Assembly: GCA_024234875.1 (NCBI GenBank)
Contig: JACKNM010000024.1
Span: 6,758 to 70,757 of the forward strand
DNA: 64,000 nt
Direction of reading: 5' to 3'
Origin: Ectothiorhodospiraceae bacterium
Lineage (GTDB): Bacteria > Pseudomonadota > Gammaproteobacteria > HK1
The notes under the pieces were generated by a model. It searched no databases. It had not been told where the DNA came from and was given only the letters and a program-made list of their open reading frames with translations. A program made the position numbers and the translations under genes. Shown here piece after piece: positions 9,401 to 16,630 of this stretch. Numbering within the stretch: the stretch's first letter is position 1; the number at the start of each line of letters is the position of its first letter.

Positions 9401-9798
9401 ACGGCCGCGAGCGTCGTCTCGCTGCCGTCGTCCGCGCGGTAGAGCGCACGGACGGCGCTCACCGTCGGCCCCTCGCGCTTGACGCGCGCTCGGGTGTGCG
9501 CGCCGTCGTGCTCGGAGCCGAAGTTCCCGCGCACGTACGACACGAGCGTGCGGTCGCTGCGGTCGCCCTGTGCCGCCGCGACATTGAACACCGCGCGTCC
9601 CGCCGGCTGCAGCAACGCCATCAGTCCGTCGACCAGGGTCGACTTGCCGGAGCCGTTGTCACCGGTGATCAGCGTGCCATCGGGGTCGATCGAGATCGTG
9701 TGCAGACCGTGGAACGAGCCCCAGTTGTAGACCGAGAGCGCGGCGAGCCGGATCTGCCCGCGCGGGAAGAGATCCGACGGCGACCGGCGCTCAGTCAT
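6421..9798 (-). CDS. jetC: Wadjet SMC-like ATPase JetC
   Basis: A 1125-residue SMC/MukB-like ATPase. The Walker A motif GDNGSGKS is at residues 46-53, with an aromatic-rich N-terminus (LAALSVYNWGSFHG) typical of JetC. The centre is long, Arg/Glu/Ala-rich coiled coil broken by a hinge-like segment near residues 430-650. The signature SGGEK is at 997-1001 and Walker B (FLDEAF, D1033/E1034) close to the C-terminus, so both ATPase halves are intact. JetC with JetA (kleisin) and JetB (KITE) forms the DNA-loop-extruding complex that recognises small circular DNA. Its start overlaps jetB by 8 bp and its end overlaps jetD. Its antisense strand contains a long open frame that is a composition artefact. 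Confidence 0.93.
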   Translation of the reverse strand: MTERRSPSDLFPRGQIRLAALSVYNWGSFHGLHTISIDPDGTLITGDNGSGKSTLVDGLMALLQPAGRAVFNVAAAQGDRSDRTLVSYVRGNFGSEHDGAHTRARVKREGPTVSAVRALYRADDGSETTLAAVFWLAQASSAHADLRRHYVVATRDLPLEALLTSFGNGDLRRFRQRLREDTTITSCDDRFGEYQEVWRRLLHLDNRNAPALLSRALGLKKIDDLTLLIRELVLEPSVVREDARAAVREFEDLRATHDRLVDARMQHQALAGLPETFARWGDARAIVGARDAELAGLPVYLAEQCATLWRARADRLDARLTELAAALEVADQRQRDAAVDVSMRHEEYLRLGGDRIERLRAELETARRRLVEVNERASRYQAAARALDLDPSLQRGPHAASQAAAGQALARAGEERAAAQDAFAAESAALGNLQARRRALQEEREETARRPDSNIDARYQRLRDEMVRALDIPKVRLPFLGELIDVAPAQRSWQGAIERALGGLRVTLAAPEPSIPAVTRWLNTRHTGLHVRVQTARPVTGAVEFMPDGFLRKLEWRKHPYREWLKHHLARFDLACVVDTAALDQRPFSMTVEGLIHREAGRFEKRDLSRVGDRRDWALGFSNTARLGALDEDIAVAERELRGATARVGGAREAMDALDARLRHWERIRELEWADIDVHYWQQRVTELEATIAELTADDGSATLAMRRWDAAREALATIHRERDALVLELGQRQQDRERAARAIDAATEVASTGLEATVREALGARVGGIQDEGLDSVAQVEGAHRQALVAERERASRRVQELGQRAVGVVSRFRAQWPLIAGEWAADLDSVPQYLRHLHALIGEGLPELVEQFRERLNRHASQSLAGISQKMEAERDEIRERVEHINAVLRRTEFREGTYLRLQCRRDLFPHVRDFEHALRLVFEQATREDDEETRFAQLEHVISMLEKASNPTTAGTLESLRLLDPRYQMSFFAEEVGRDDEQVRDVLMSSSGKSGGEKEAFAGTIVAASLAYVLTPDGADRPVYCTVFLDEAFSNTAEAVSRRVLRVFKALEVHVNLITPFKNLNLARESARSLVIAERDMERHESRLCEVTWEEVDERLRAESARRLAEARALGVELESHG

Positions 9799-10465
9799 CG
9801 TCAGCCTCGCCTCCCGGCACCCGGCCCGACTCGAGCAACGCGCGATAGGCCCCGAGCAATCCCTCCAGCGCTTCGGCGTCGACCACGTAGCGAATGACCG
9901 GCGTCACCTCGAAGCGGCTGTCGTCACCGCGCACCCGTGCCAGCACGCGGCGCTCGAGCAGACGCTCCAGCGTGCCGGACAGGCGGCGCTGATCGCTACG
10001 TGTGCTGGTGGTCAGGGGCAGGAACGGCGCGAGCCCGGCCTCGATGTGCTCGAGGTCGATGTGGACGAGCTGGTCGCCGGCGGTCTGGCGGTCCTGGTAG
10101 TGCTTGCGCAGCACGAGCAGGACCAGGGTGTCGTGCAGTGAGAGCGTGCGGCGGGTGACGAGCGCGGTGACGTCCGGCTCGTCGCCGTCGACCGCGTCCT
10201 CGGGCTCGCCCGGCTGCTGCAAGAGCACCGCGACGCCCTCGCGCTCGTCGAGCAGCAGTGTGAGGTACATGTCGGCGAGGTGTGCGCGTATCGCCGCCGC
10301 GTGGCGCACCAGGGCGTCGTAGAGGAGCCGCTTGTGCCGCGCGACGACGACGCCCTGGCGCAGGAGCGCGACCAGGGCACGACGCGCCTCCGGGTCGAGG
10401 CGGCCACCATCGGTCGGTGCCGCGGGAGCCGGGACGGTCGGATCGTCGGCCCGGTCCGCGCTCAC
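9791..10465 (-). CDS. jetB: Wadjet KITE subunit JetB (DUF4194)
   Basis: A 224-residue protein of the DUF4194 family. It has a Pro/Ala-rich leader, then a winged-helix-like core (ARRALVALLRQGVV and following), with THDTLVLLVL-type helix content near DTLVLLVLRKHYQDR and a C-terminal segment with RLSGTLERLLERRVL. In Wadjet complexes JetB binds the JetA kleisin and bridges the SMC heads, like MukE. It overlaps jetA by 4 bp (ATGA-type coupling) and jetC by 8 bp. Length and position in a jetA-B-C-D order match known type I systems. Confidence 0.88.
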   Translation of the reverse strand: MSADRADDPTVPAPAAPTDGGRLDPEARRALVALLRQGVVVARHKRLLYDALVRHAAAIRAHLADMYLTLLLDEREGVAVLLQQPGEPEDAVDGDEPDVTALVTRRTLSLHDTLVLLVLRKHYQDRQTAGDQLVHIDLEHIEAGLAPFLPLTTSTRSDQRRLSGTLERLLERRVLARVRGDDSRFEVTPVIRYVVDAEALEGLLGAYRALLESGRVPGGEADDD

Positions 10466-11922
10466 AGCGGCAACTCCTCGATGCGCGCCGGGAACAGCTC
10501 GGCGTGGAGCAGTAGACGGGGGATGCGGGCGCTGACGCGGTGGCCGCGACGGTCGGTCACCAGCACCCGCTCGTGGTCCTCGAGCTCGGTCGCGCCGACC
10601 GCCCTGGCCACTCGGATGTGCGCCACCAACTCCTCGAGGCCCTCCACCAGAGGTGACCGGTGGAGCAACGCGCCCACCGTCTGCGGACCGCGCCGCCGCA
10701 GTGAGTCCCGCATCCGATTCGCGACCTCGAGGACCTTGACGGTATACAGCTGCTCGAGGGTGGCGGCGCTCGGCGTCCGCGCGTTCGTGACCGGCTCGGC
10801 CAATGGCACCGCGAGCTCCTCGCCCGGGTGACGCAAGCGGATCTGATCGACGGTGCTGACCCGGGCCGGCCCCGACGGCAGCGTGAAATCGAGCGCGGTG
10901 CGCGGACTCACCCCGGCCTCGCGCAACTCGACCGCGACGCGCTCGAGCTCGCTCAGCAGCCGCCCCACCGCACGCGTCTCCGCCGCGGCGCCGCTCTCGA
11001 CGAATGCGCGCAGGCCGGACTCGGTGCGCCGGCGCACCTGGAAGACCCGCTCGGTCTCGCGGGCGAGCTCGCGCATCAGACGCCCGAGGAACCGGTGCTG
11101 CGCCGGGTTCAGGTAGCGTGCCGCCGGAGACGCCAAGATCTCGCGCAACTGCTCGCGCAGCTCGGTGGTCCGGTTCTCGTCCATCAGGAGGCGGAAGAAG
11201 CCCCGGAACGCCCGCCCGGCGTCGCTGCGCGCGAGCAGATCCTCCTGGCCGATGAGCTCGCCGAGGACATCGCCGCGACTGACGCCGGACTGGATCATGT
11301 GCACTCGGAGCGCCTGGTCGAGACGCCGGATGTCGTCCTCGACGCGACGGAAGTCGCCATTCAGCAGCGCGGCGAGCTGGTACACCTCGCGGATGCGCTC
11401 GCGCTGCTCGTCCTCCGACAGCTCGCGCACCAACCCGGCGTGCAGGTCGTCGAGCTCGCGCTGGAGCTCGGCCATGCGCGCCTCGAGCATGTCGATACGC
11501 TTCTCCGCGCTGGGGCTGAGCGCGGCTGCGAGATCACGGACCGCATCCTGGACCACCCGCAGGTGCGAGGCCGTCGAATGCGTGTCGCGCTGGTCGAGCC
11601 CGCGGACGAATCGCAGCGCGACCTCGCATCCGTCGGTCATGCTGAGTGCATCGTCGAGCTCACGCAGCCAGCCGGCCTGGATCCAGCGTCGGAGGTAGCT
11701 CGCGGCGCCGTCCGCGCCCTCCCACGTGCCGTCGTCGCGGGCGCGATCCAGCTCGGCATCGAGCGCGGCCCGCGCCTCCCCGAACGGCACCTCGGAGCTC
11801 TCCGCGAACAGGTCGGCCAGGAAGGCCAGGATGAACGGTGCGCTGTCGGCTCGCAGGAGCTTCCAGGCCACCTGCTCGTCGAGCAGGCGGCGGTATCGGG
11901 CGTTGGTCTCGACGAAGCTCAC
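10462..11922 (-). CDS. jetA: Wadjet kleisin-like subunit JetA (DUF3375)
   Basis: A 486-residue DUF3375 protein, first gene of the Wadjet operon. The start is GTG at 11922 (MSFVETNARYRRLLDEQ). The N-terminal half is helical (WKLLRADSAPFILAFLADLF, then YLRRWIQAGWLRE, a winged-helix-like element usual for JetA); the middle has heptad-rich coiled coil (residues ~140-190), and the C-terminus is basic/hydrophobic. In known complexes JetA acts as the kleisin joining the JetC heads. The operon promoter should lie in the 140-bp gap 11923-12062, where I see no convincing -35/-10 pair. Confidence 0.88.
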   Translation of the reverse strand: MSFVETNARYRRLLDEQVAWKLLRADSAPFILAFLADLFAESSEVPFGEARAALDAELDRARDDGTWEGADGAASYLRRWIQAGWLRELDDALSMTDGCEVALRFVRGLDQRDTHSTASHLRVVQDAVRDLAAALSPSAEKRIDMLEARMAELQRELDDLHAGLVRELSEDEQRERIREVYQLAALLNGDFRRVEDDIRRLDQALRVHMIQSGVSRGDVLGELIGQEDLLARSDAGRAFRGFFRLLMDENRTTELREQLREILASPAARYLNPAQHRFLGRLMRELARETERVFQVRRRTESGLRAFVESGAAAETRAVGRLLSELERVAVELREAGVSPRTALDFTLPSGPARVSTVDQIRLRHPGEELAVPLAEPVTNARTPSAATLEQLYTVKVLEVANRMRDSLRRRGPQTVGALLHRSPLVEGLEELVAHIRVARAVGATELEDHERVLVTDRRGHRVSARIPRLLLHAELFPARIEELPL

Positions 11923-12062
11923 GACACGGCGGCACTCGTTCGCGATGGCTCGGCCCGCAGATCACGGTGCGGGGCGCACCGCACTCGACCGGGAATCGGC
12001 GGGCGACCGCGGTCGCCGCCGCCCCCGAAGGTTACGCCTCGGCGGCGCCGGTCGCGACCCGG

Positions 12063-13301
12063 TCAACCATCGCCCCGACTCGATGGCGGTGCGCCCGATC
12101 GGCCCGGCATCAGCCACGCGATCGCACCACCGAGCCCGCCCACTGCCGCCACCGCGGTGAGGGCGAGGGGGAAGCTCCCGGTCCAGGCCAGCATGCCGCC
12201 CACCAGTGGCGGACCAAGCATCACGCCGACGAAGCTGATCACCATCATCCCACTGGCGACGCGGCCGACCGCGCCCGGCGAGGCGAGGCGCGCGGCCTGC
12301 GCCGGAACCACACCGCCCCAGCCGCCGGCGGTGGCGCCGAGCCAGACCGAGACCGCGACCACCGTCGGAAACGTCGCGGTGGTGTCGAGCGACGCGAGCG
12401 CGAGCGTCGCTCCGGCCATGAGGCCGCCCACGGTGGCGAGGGTGGCCGAGGGACTGAGCAGGCGGTCGGCCACGAAGCCCCACAGCAGCCGCCCGGCGAT
12501 GGCGCCGCCCTGGGCCGCCGCCGCGCATGCGCCGGCGTGGGCGAGATCGAGGCCGGCGAGACTGCTGACCGCGACCGGCACGAAGGCATTCAGCGTCGCG
12601 AGCATCGCGGAGAACAGGAAGGCAGTGGCGGCGAGACCATGCAGGGTCGGCGTGGAGACGACCTCGCGCAGCGGTCCGAGCAGGCCCCTCGACCCCGACG
12701 GCGCACGCGTACCCGCATCCACCCGGCGCGCGACGCGCATCGTGGCCAGGGCGAGGAGACTCGCGCTGGCGGCGAATACGAGCAGCGCCGGGCGCCAGCC
12801 GAGCCACAACACCACGGCCGGCAGCGCGAGCCCGGTCACGAGCACCCCGAGCGGCGCCCCGGCCTGTCGAATCGAGAACACGAGATTCAGATCGCGACGG
12901 CCGACGATCCCCGCCATCAGGTGCGAGCTCGCCGGCGAGACCGGGCCGTAGCCGAGCCCGATCACCACCGCGGCGGCGACGAAGGTCACTCCGGTCAGCG
13001 GCAAGAACACGACCAGGCCGACCGCCGCCACCAGACAGGCGAGCGCGCTGGTGGTCGCTGCCCCCAGGCGACGGAACAGAGCCTCGCCGGCCATGGCCGA
13101 GACGATGGCTCCGACGTACATGAGCATCGCGTAGAGGCCGGCCAGACCCTCGAACAGGCCGGCGCGGTCGACGAGCTCGGGCATGATCACCGGCACCGAC
13201 GCCGCCAGGCCCGAGGCCAGCACCTGGTGGAGCAGCGACAGCCCGACCACGGTGCGCGCCGCGGGCACGGCCTCGGACGACCTGCACGTCGTCAGCGACA
13301 T
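12063..13301 (-). CDS. MFS transporter
   Basis: A 412-residue integral membrane protein with about twelve hydrophobic segments (for example LVAAVGLVVFLPLTGVTFVA, LATVGGLMAGATLALASL and VMLGPPLVGGMLAW). It has a major-facilitator loop with Arg residues after helix 2 (GEALFRRLGAA) and an ILNVLFSIRQAGAPLG-like helix 5 (NLVFSIRQAGAPLGVLV), common in CynX/NarK-type and YbfB-type permeases. The start is ATG 13301 (MSLTTCRSS); the same frame stays open to 14267 but that part lies over the neighbouring methyltransferase in a different frame and is not membrane-like. Substrate unknown. It lies between the Wadjet operon and a methyltransferase, both on the same strand. Confidence 0.85.
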   Translation of the reverse strand: MSLTTCRSSEAVPAARTVVGLSLLHQVLASGLAASVPVIMPELVDRAGLFEGLAGLYAMLMYVGAIVSAMAGEALFRRLGAATTSALACLVAAVGLVVFLPLTGVTFVAAAVVIGLGYGPVSPASSHLMAGIVGRRDLNLVFSIRQAGAPLGVLVTGLALPAVVLWLGWRPALLVFAASASLLALATMRVARRVDAGTRAPSGSRGLLGPLREVVSTPTLHGLAATAFLFSAMLATLNAFVPVAVSSLAGLDLAHAGACAAAAQGGAIAGRLLWGFVADRLLSPSATLATVGGLMAGATLALASLDTTATFPTVVAVSVWLGATAGGWGGVVPAQAARLASPGAVGRVASGMMVISFVGVMLGPPLVGGMLAWTGSFPLALTAVAAVGGLGGAIAWLMPGRSGAPPSSRGDG

Positions 13302-13375
13302 GACGCGACCCCGGCGCGAGACCGCGCCGCCAGTCTCGAATCCGCCGCCACCACTCGCACCACCGGCGCCGGGGC

Positions 13376-14200
13376 TCAGCCGCGCCGCACCCCGCTCGCG
13401 ATCAGGGCCGGTCTCGGGATCTCGAAACGGTCGCCCACCCGGAACGACTGCGCCGCGCGGGCGGCGTCGGCGTGCACGAGGGCCAGGGCCTCGGGCGTCT
13501 GCGCCTCCAGCACCTTGCGCGAGCGGACCCCACCCTCGAGCAACGGCGCGAGCACGTCCGTGGCGTCGGACAGCCGCACGATCACAGGGACCTCCATCGT
13601 GTGCGGCTCCGCGAATCCGGCATCGACGAGGAGCGCGATGGCTGCATCCTCGTTGCCGAGCCGGTAAGGCGGCGGTCCGGGGGGTAGCGGCGCATCCAGG
13701 CGTCCGTGACGCCGCAACGCCTCGCCGACCAGCGCCAGGTACGGCGAGTGCTCTGGTGGTCGCCAGGCGGAGAACGCGAACCGGCCGCCCGCGGCGAGCA
13801 CCCGATGCACCTCCACCGCCACCAGCTCGGGGCGAGGGAAGTGGAGCACGCCGAACCCACAGACCACGACGTCGAACGCACCGTCGTCGTACGGGAGCCG
13901 CTCGGCATCGGCGGTCTCGAAACGGGCCGCGGGCACGCGCGCTCGGGCCTCGTCGATCATCGCCGGGACGAGATCGACTCCGGTCACCACCGCCCCGCGC
14001 GCGAGCGCGCCGGCCGCGAGCAGGCCAGTGCCGCAGGCGAGATCGAGCACTCGAGCGCCCTGCTCCACCCCGGCGCGCGCGAGCAGCGGCTCGGTGGCCT
14101 GGGCGGTGAGGGCTCCGAAGCTTCCGTGATAACGCGATGCGACCTCGGACCAGCCGTCGCGCTCGAAGCGACGGAACCGCTCGTGCTCGTCCACCCCCAA
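13376..14200 (-). CDS. Class I SAM-dependent methyltransferase (UbiE/Methyltransf_11-like)
   Basis: A 274-residue methyltransferase. Motif I is GARVLDLACGTGLLAAG (residues ~48-64), followed by TGVDLVPAMIDEAR (motif II), ADAERLPYDDGAFDVVVC (motifs III/IV) and VHRVLAAGGRFAFS (motif V). The pattern GxFDVVxCxFGVLHFPRPE matches small-molecule or lipid/quinone methyltransferases. Substrate is not deducible. It lies 74 bp upstream of the MFS gene on the same strand, so a small accessory operon is possible, and divergent from the membrane protein gene at 14414. Confidence 0.85.
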   Translation of the reverse strand: MGVDEHERFRRFERDGWSEVASRYHGSFGALTAQATEPLLARAGVEQGARVLDLACGTGLLAAGALARGAVVTGVDLVPAMIDEARARVPAARFETADAERLPYDDGAFDVVVCGFGVLHFPRPELVAVEVHRVLAAGGRFAFSAWRPPEHSPYLALVGEALRRHGRLDAPLPPGPPPYRLGNEDAAIALLVDAGFAEPHTMEVPVIVRLSDATDVLAPLLEGGVRSRKVLEAQTPEALALVHADAARAAQSFRVGDRFEIPRPALIASGVRRG

Positions 14201-14413
14201 CTCCGCGCCCTCCGATCGGCGACACGCCGGACGCGCGCAGCATACCGCGAGCGCGTCGGCACCTCATCTCGGGGGCCGGTCACGGCTCCAAGGGGAGGCG
14301 ACGCGAGGGCCTTGCATCGGAGCGCGCGGCATGGGGGCCGACCGATCCGCGCCCGCCGACCCTCGGCTCGGGGCTACAGTTCCGTCAGGGGCATCTAAAG
14401 CCGCTCGTCCGCC

Positions 14414-15433
14414 GTGCCGACATTCGCCGCAGGTGTCGGCCCGGTGTGGGCGCCTGATCTCGACTCGGAGCAGCGCACGGTGGAGTTCCTCGAGGATCCC
14501 GATCTCTGGCTCTTCCTCGGCTCGACGCTCGTCGCCGGCGGGCTCGGCCTGCTCGCGTACCGGCAGGGAAGCAAGTTGCGCATCGCGTTCAGCCGGGCGC
14601 TGGCCGAGTCGCTCGGCGGCACCGCCGAGGGCGAGACCTGCGTGGTCGACCTTCGCGGCATGCGGTTCGAGGTGAGGCGGATCGGCGAGCGTCGTGGAAA
14701 CACGAACGTGCGCACGGCGGTCGAGGTCCGGGCGTCCACGCGGTGCCCGGCCTACTTCACGCTACGCCAGGTGGATCCGGTCACTCGCCGAGCCGCGGAG
14801 ATGACTGGGCCCGGGCACCTCGACCAACTCGATGCGCGCTGCCGGATCCGTGGCTACGACATGGAGAGCCCGTCGCCGACGTGGGTACAGAGCTGGCTCG
14901 CGGGTGCCGAGGCGCGCAACCATCTCCAGGCCCTGGCCGCAGAGTCGATCACCTTGCTGCGCCTCGGGCCCGACGGTGTCGAGTGCCGCCGCCTGATGAG
15001 CGCCGAGGAGCTGCGCACGCCGGGCACGGTGGTGGGGCCGCTCGTCGACGCGTTGCGGGCGGTGCTCGACGACGTATCCGATCACCGCCCTGGGCTCGTC
15101 CCCGAGACGGAGCGCGCTGCGGACTTCAAGGAGGGCCACCGACTGCTCTGGCTACCCTTCGGCCTGCTGGTCCTGAGTCTGCCGATGCTGTTCGCGAGCA
15201 TCGCGCTCACCGAGCGGCTGCCGAAGCTCGCGTGGGGCGTCGAGGTCGAGTTGATCGGGGCCGCGGCATGCCTCGGCATCGGGCTCCCACTGTTCCACCG
15301 CTTCGTGAAGGAGCGCGCGCGAACGCGCGAGAACTCGGGCGACGTCTACCTCTCGAGCATGATGCTGATGGCGGTCACGCTCTTCCTCGTGGGCGCGGCC
15401 GTGAGCCGCCCACTCGTCCACGTGCTCGTCTGA
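14414..15433 (+). CDS. Uncharacterised membrane protein with three C-terminal helices
   Basis: Not recognised. The 339-residue frame starts with GTG at 14414; a second in-frame GTG at 14480 (residue 23) is also possible. One hydrophobic segment lies near the N-terminus (LWLFLGSTLVAGGLGLLAY). A soluble region of about 200 residues with alternating beta-like sequence follows. Three hydrophobic segments close the protein (LLWLPFGLLVLSLPMLFASI, LIGAAACLGIGLPLF, MMLMAVTLFLVGAAVS). The layout suggests an inner-membrane protein with a cytoplasmic or periplasmic middle domain. It is divergent from the methyltransferase at 14200. Confidence 0.65.
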   Translation: MPTFAAGVGPVWAPDLDSEQRTVEFLEDPDLWLFLGSTLVAGGLGLLAYRQGSKLRIAFSRALAESLGGTAEGETCVVDLRGMRFEVRRIGERRGNTNVRTAVEVRASTRCPAYFTLRQVDPVTRRAAEMTGPGHLDQLDARCRIRGYDMESPSPTWVQSWLAGAEARNHLQALAAESITLLRLGPDGVECRRLMSAEELRTPGTVVGPLVDALRAVLDDVSDHRPGLVPETERAADFKEGHRLLWLPFGLLVLSLPMLFASIALTERLPKLAWGVEVELIGAAACLGIGLPLFHRFVKERARTRENSGDVYLSSMMLMAVTLFLVGAAVSRPLVHVLV

Positions 15434-15623
15434 CCCCGAGCCGCCTCGCCCATCTCTCGGCCCGATGGGTGCGGCAGTCGGCCGCCCACGCGCGTTCCTG
15501 ATAAATTCCTCCCGCAACGCACGGTGCCGGCATGGTCGCGACCCGCGGAGGGCGGCCGGCCGCACTCCTCCCATTGCTGCGCGCGGCACGGGCCGACGTA
15601 GCCGACCAGTGAGGTCTCAGACA

Positions 15624-16532
15624 ATGGACACACGCAAGTTCGGGAACACCGGTCTCGAGGTGACGCGCATCGGATTCGGCGCGATGACCATCGGCGGCGC
15701 ATTCGGTCCGGTCGACGACACCGAGAGCACCCAGGCCCTGCACGCCGCGATCGACGCCGGCATGAACTTCATCGACACCTCGAACGCCTACGGCGAGGGC
15801 CGCAGCGAGACGTTGATCGGGCAGTTCCTGCGCTCGCGCCCGGATCGCGACCGGATCCTCGTGTTCACCAAGGGCGGCAACAACATGGTGACTCGGGTAC
15901 GGAACTTCGAGCCCGACTACATCGCGAGCTGTCTCGAAGGTAGCCTCAGCCGCCTCGGCCGCGACACCATCGACTTCTACATGCTGCACAACCCGAGCGT
16001 CGACAACATGGCGGCCGAGGACAGCTACGCGGTGCTCGAGAAGGCCAAGAGCGACGGCAAGATCCGGCATTGGGGCGTCTCGGTGAACACCGTCGCCGAA
16101 TGCGAGCTCGCAGTCTCGCAGGGGCGCGTCGCCGCCATGCAGATGGAGTACAACATCCTCAATCAGTCCGCCGGCGCCACGTTCTCGAGCGCGCACGCAG
16201 CCGGGCTCGGCGTGATCTCACGCGTGCCGCTGAACCGCGGGTTCCTGAGCGGGCGATTCGACGAGACCGTGCAGTGGACCGACGACGACACTCGCAAGCG
16301 CTCGCTGACGCCGGAGAACATCCGCAAGCATCAGGGCCAGCTCGACCTCGTGCGTTCGATTGCCGCCGAGATGGGCATCTCTCCGGCGGCGTTGGCGATT
16401 CGGTTCTGTGCCTCGAACCCGGACGTCTCGTGCGTCATCCCGGGCGTGCGAACGGCGAGCCAGGCACGACAGAACGCCGCCGCGTGGGAACCCCTGCCGG
16501 AGGACGTGATGGCGCGATTGCGCGCCGCCTGA
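15624..16532 (+). CDS. Aldo/keto reductase
   Basis: A 302-residue (beta/alpha)8 NAD(P)H-dependent oxidoreductase. The N-terminus MDTRKFGNTGLEVTRIGFG is typical. The catalytic residues appear as D51 and Y56 in NFIDTSNAYGEG, Lys in VFTKGGN and His in FYMLHNPS. The NADP-binding end reads CVIPGVRTASQARQN. I chose ATG 15624 over the upstream open frame (15465), because the canonical beta-1 strand starts here. Likely a YgjR/YghZ-type or arabinose-dehydrogenase-like reductase; substrate unknown. It faces the secreted hydrolase gene across a 14-bp inverted repeat. Confidence 0.9.
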   Translation: MDTRKFGNTGLEVTRIGFGAMTIGGAFGPVDDTESTQALHAAIDAGMNFIDTSNAYGEGRSETLIGQFLRSRPDRDRILVFTKGGNNMVTRVRNFEPDYIASCLEGSLSRLGRDTIDFYMLHNPSVDNMAAEDSYAVLEKAKSDGKIRHWGVSVNTVAECELAVSQGRVAAMQMEYNILNQSAGATFSSAHAAGLGVISRVPLNRGFLSGRFDETVQWTDDDTRKRSLTPENIRKHQGQLDLVRSIAAEMGISPAALAIRFCASNPDVSCVIPGVRTASQARQNAAAWEPLPEDVMARLRAA

Positions 16533-16538
16533 CACGCT

Positions 16539-16594
16539 GGCCGACGGCGCGGGAGGGGTCGGCCGCGCGGCGCGCACCTTCCGCGCCGACGGCC
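16539..16594. terminator. Inverted repeat between convergent genes
   Basis: GGCCGACGGCGCGG at 16539-16552 is repeated inverted at 16581-16594 with one mismatch. It sits between the stops of the reductase (+) and hydrolase (-). No T-run is present; a bidirectional transcript end is plausible but unproven. Confidence 0.35.
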
Positions 16595-16630
16595 GGCTCC
16601 GGGGCGCACGCATGCCGACGCGCGCGCCCC

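Noticed and set aside
5246..11922. Wadjet as part of an integrated mobile island with att sites
   Set aside because: No integrase, tRNA gene or direct repeats flank the operon within the visible sequence.
12063..14267. A single 734-codon minus-strand gene joining the MFS permease to a long Arg-rich N-terminus
   Set aside because: The upstream part overlaps the methyltransferase in another frame and is Arg/Ala junk; the permease starts cleanly at 13301.
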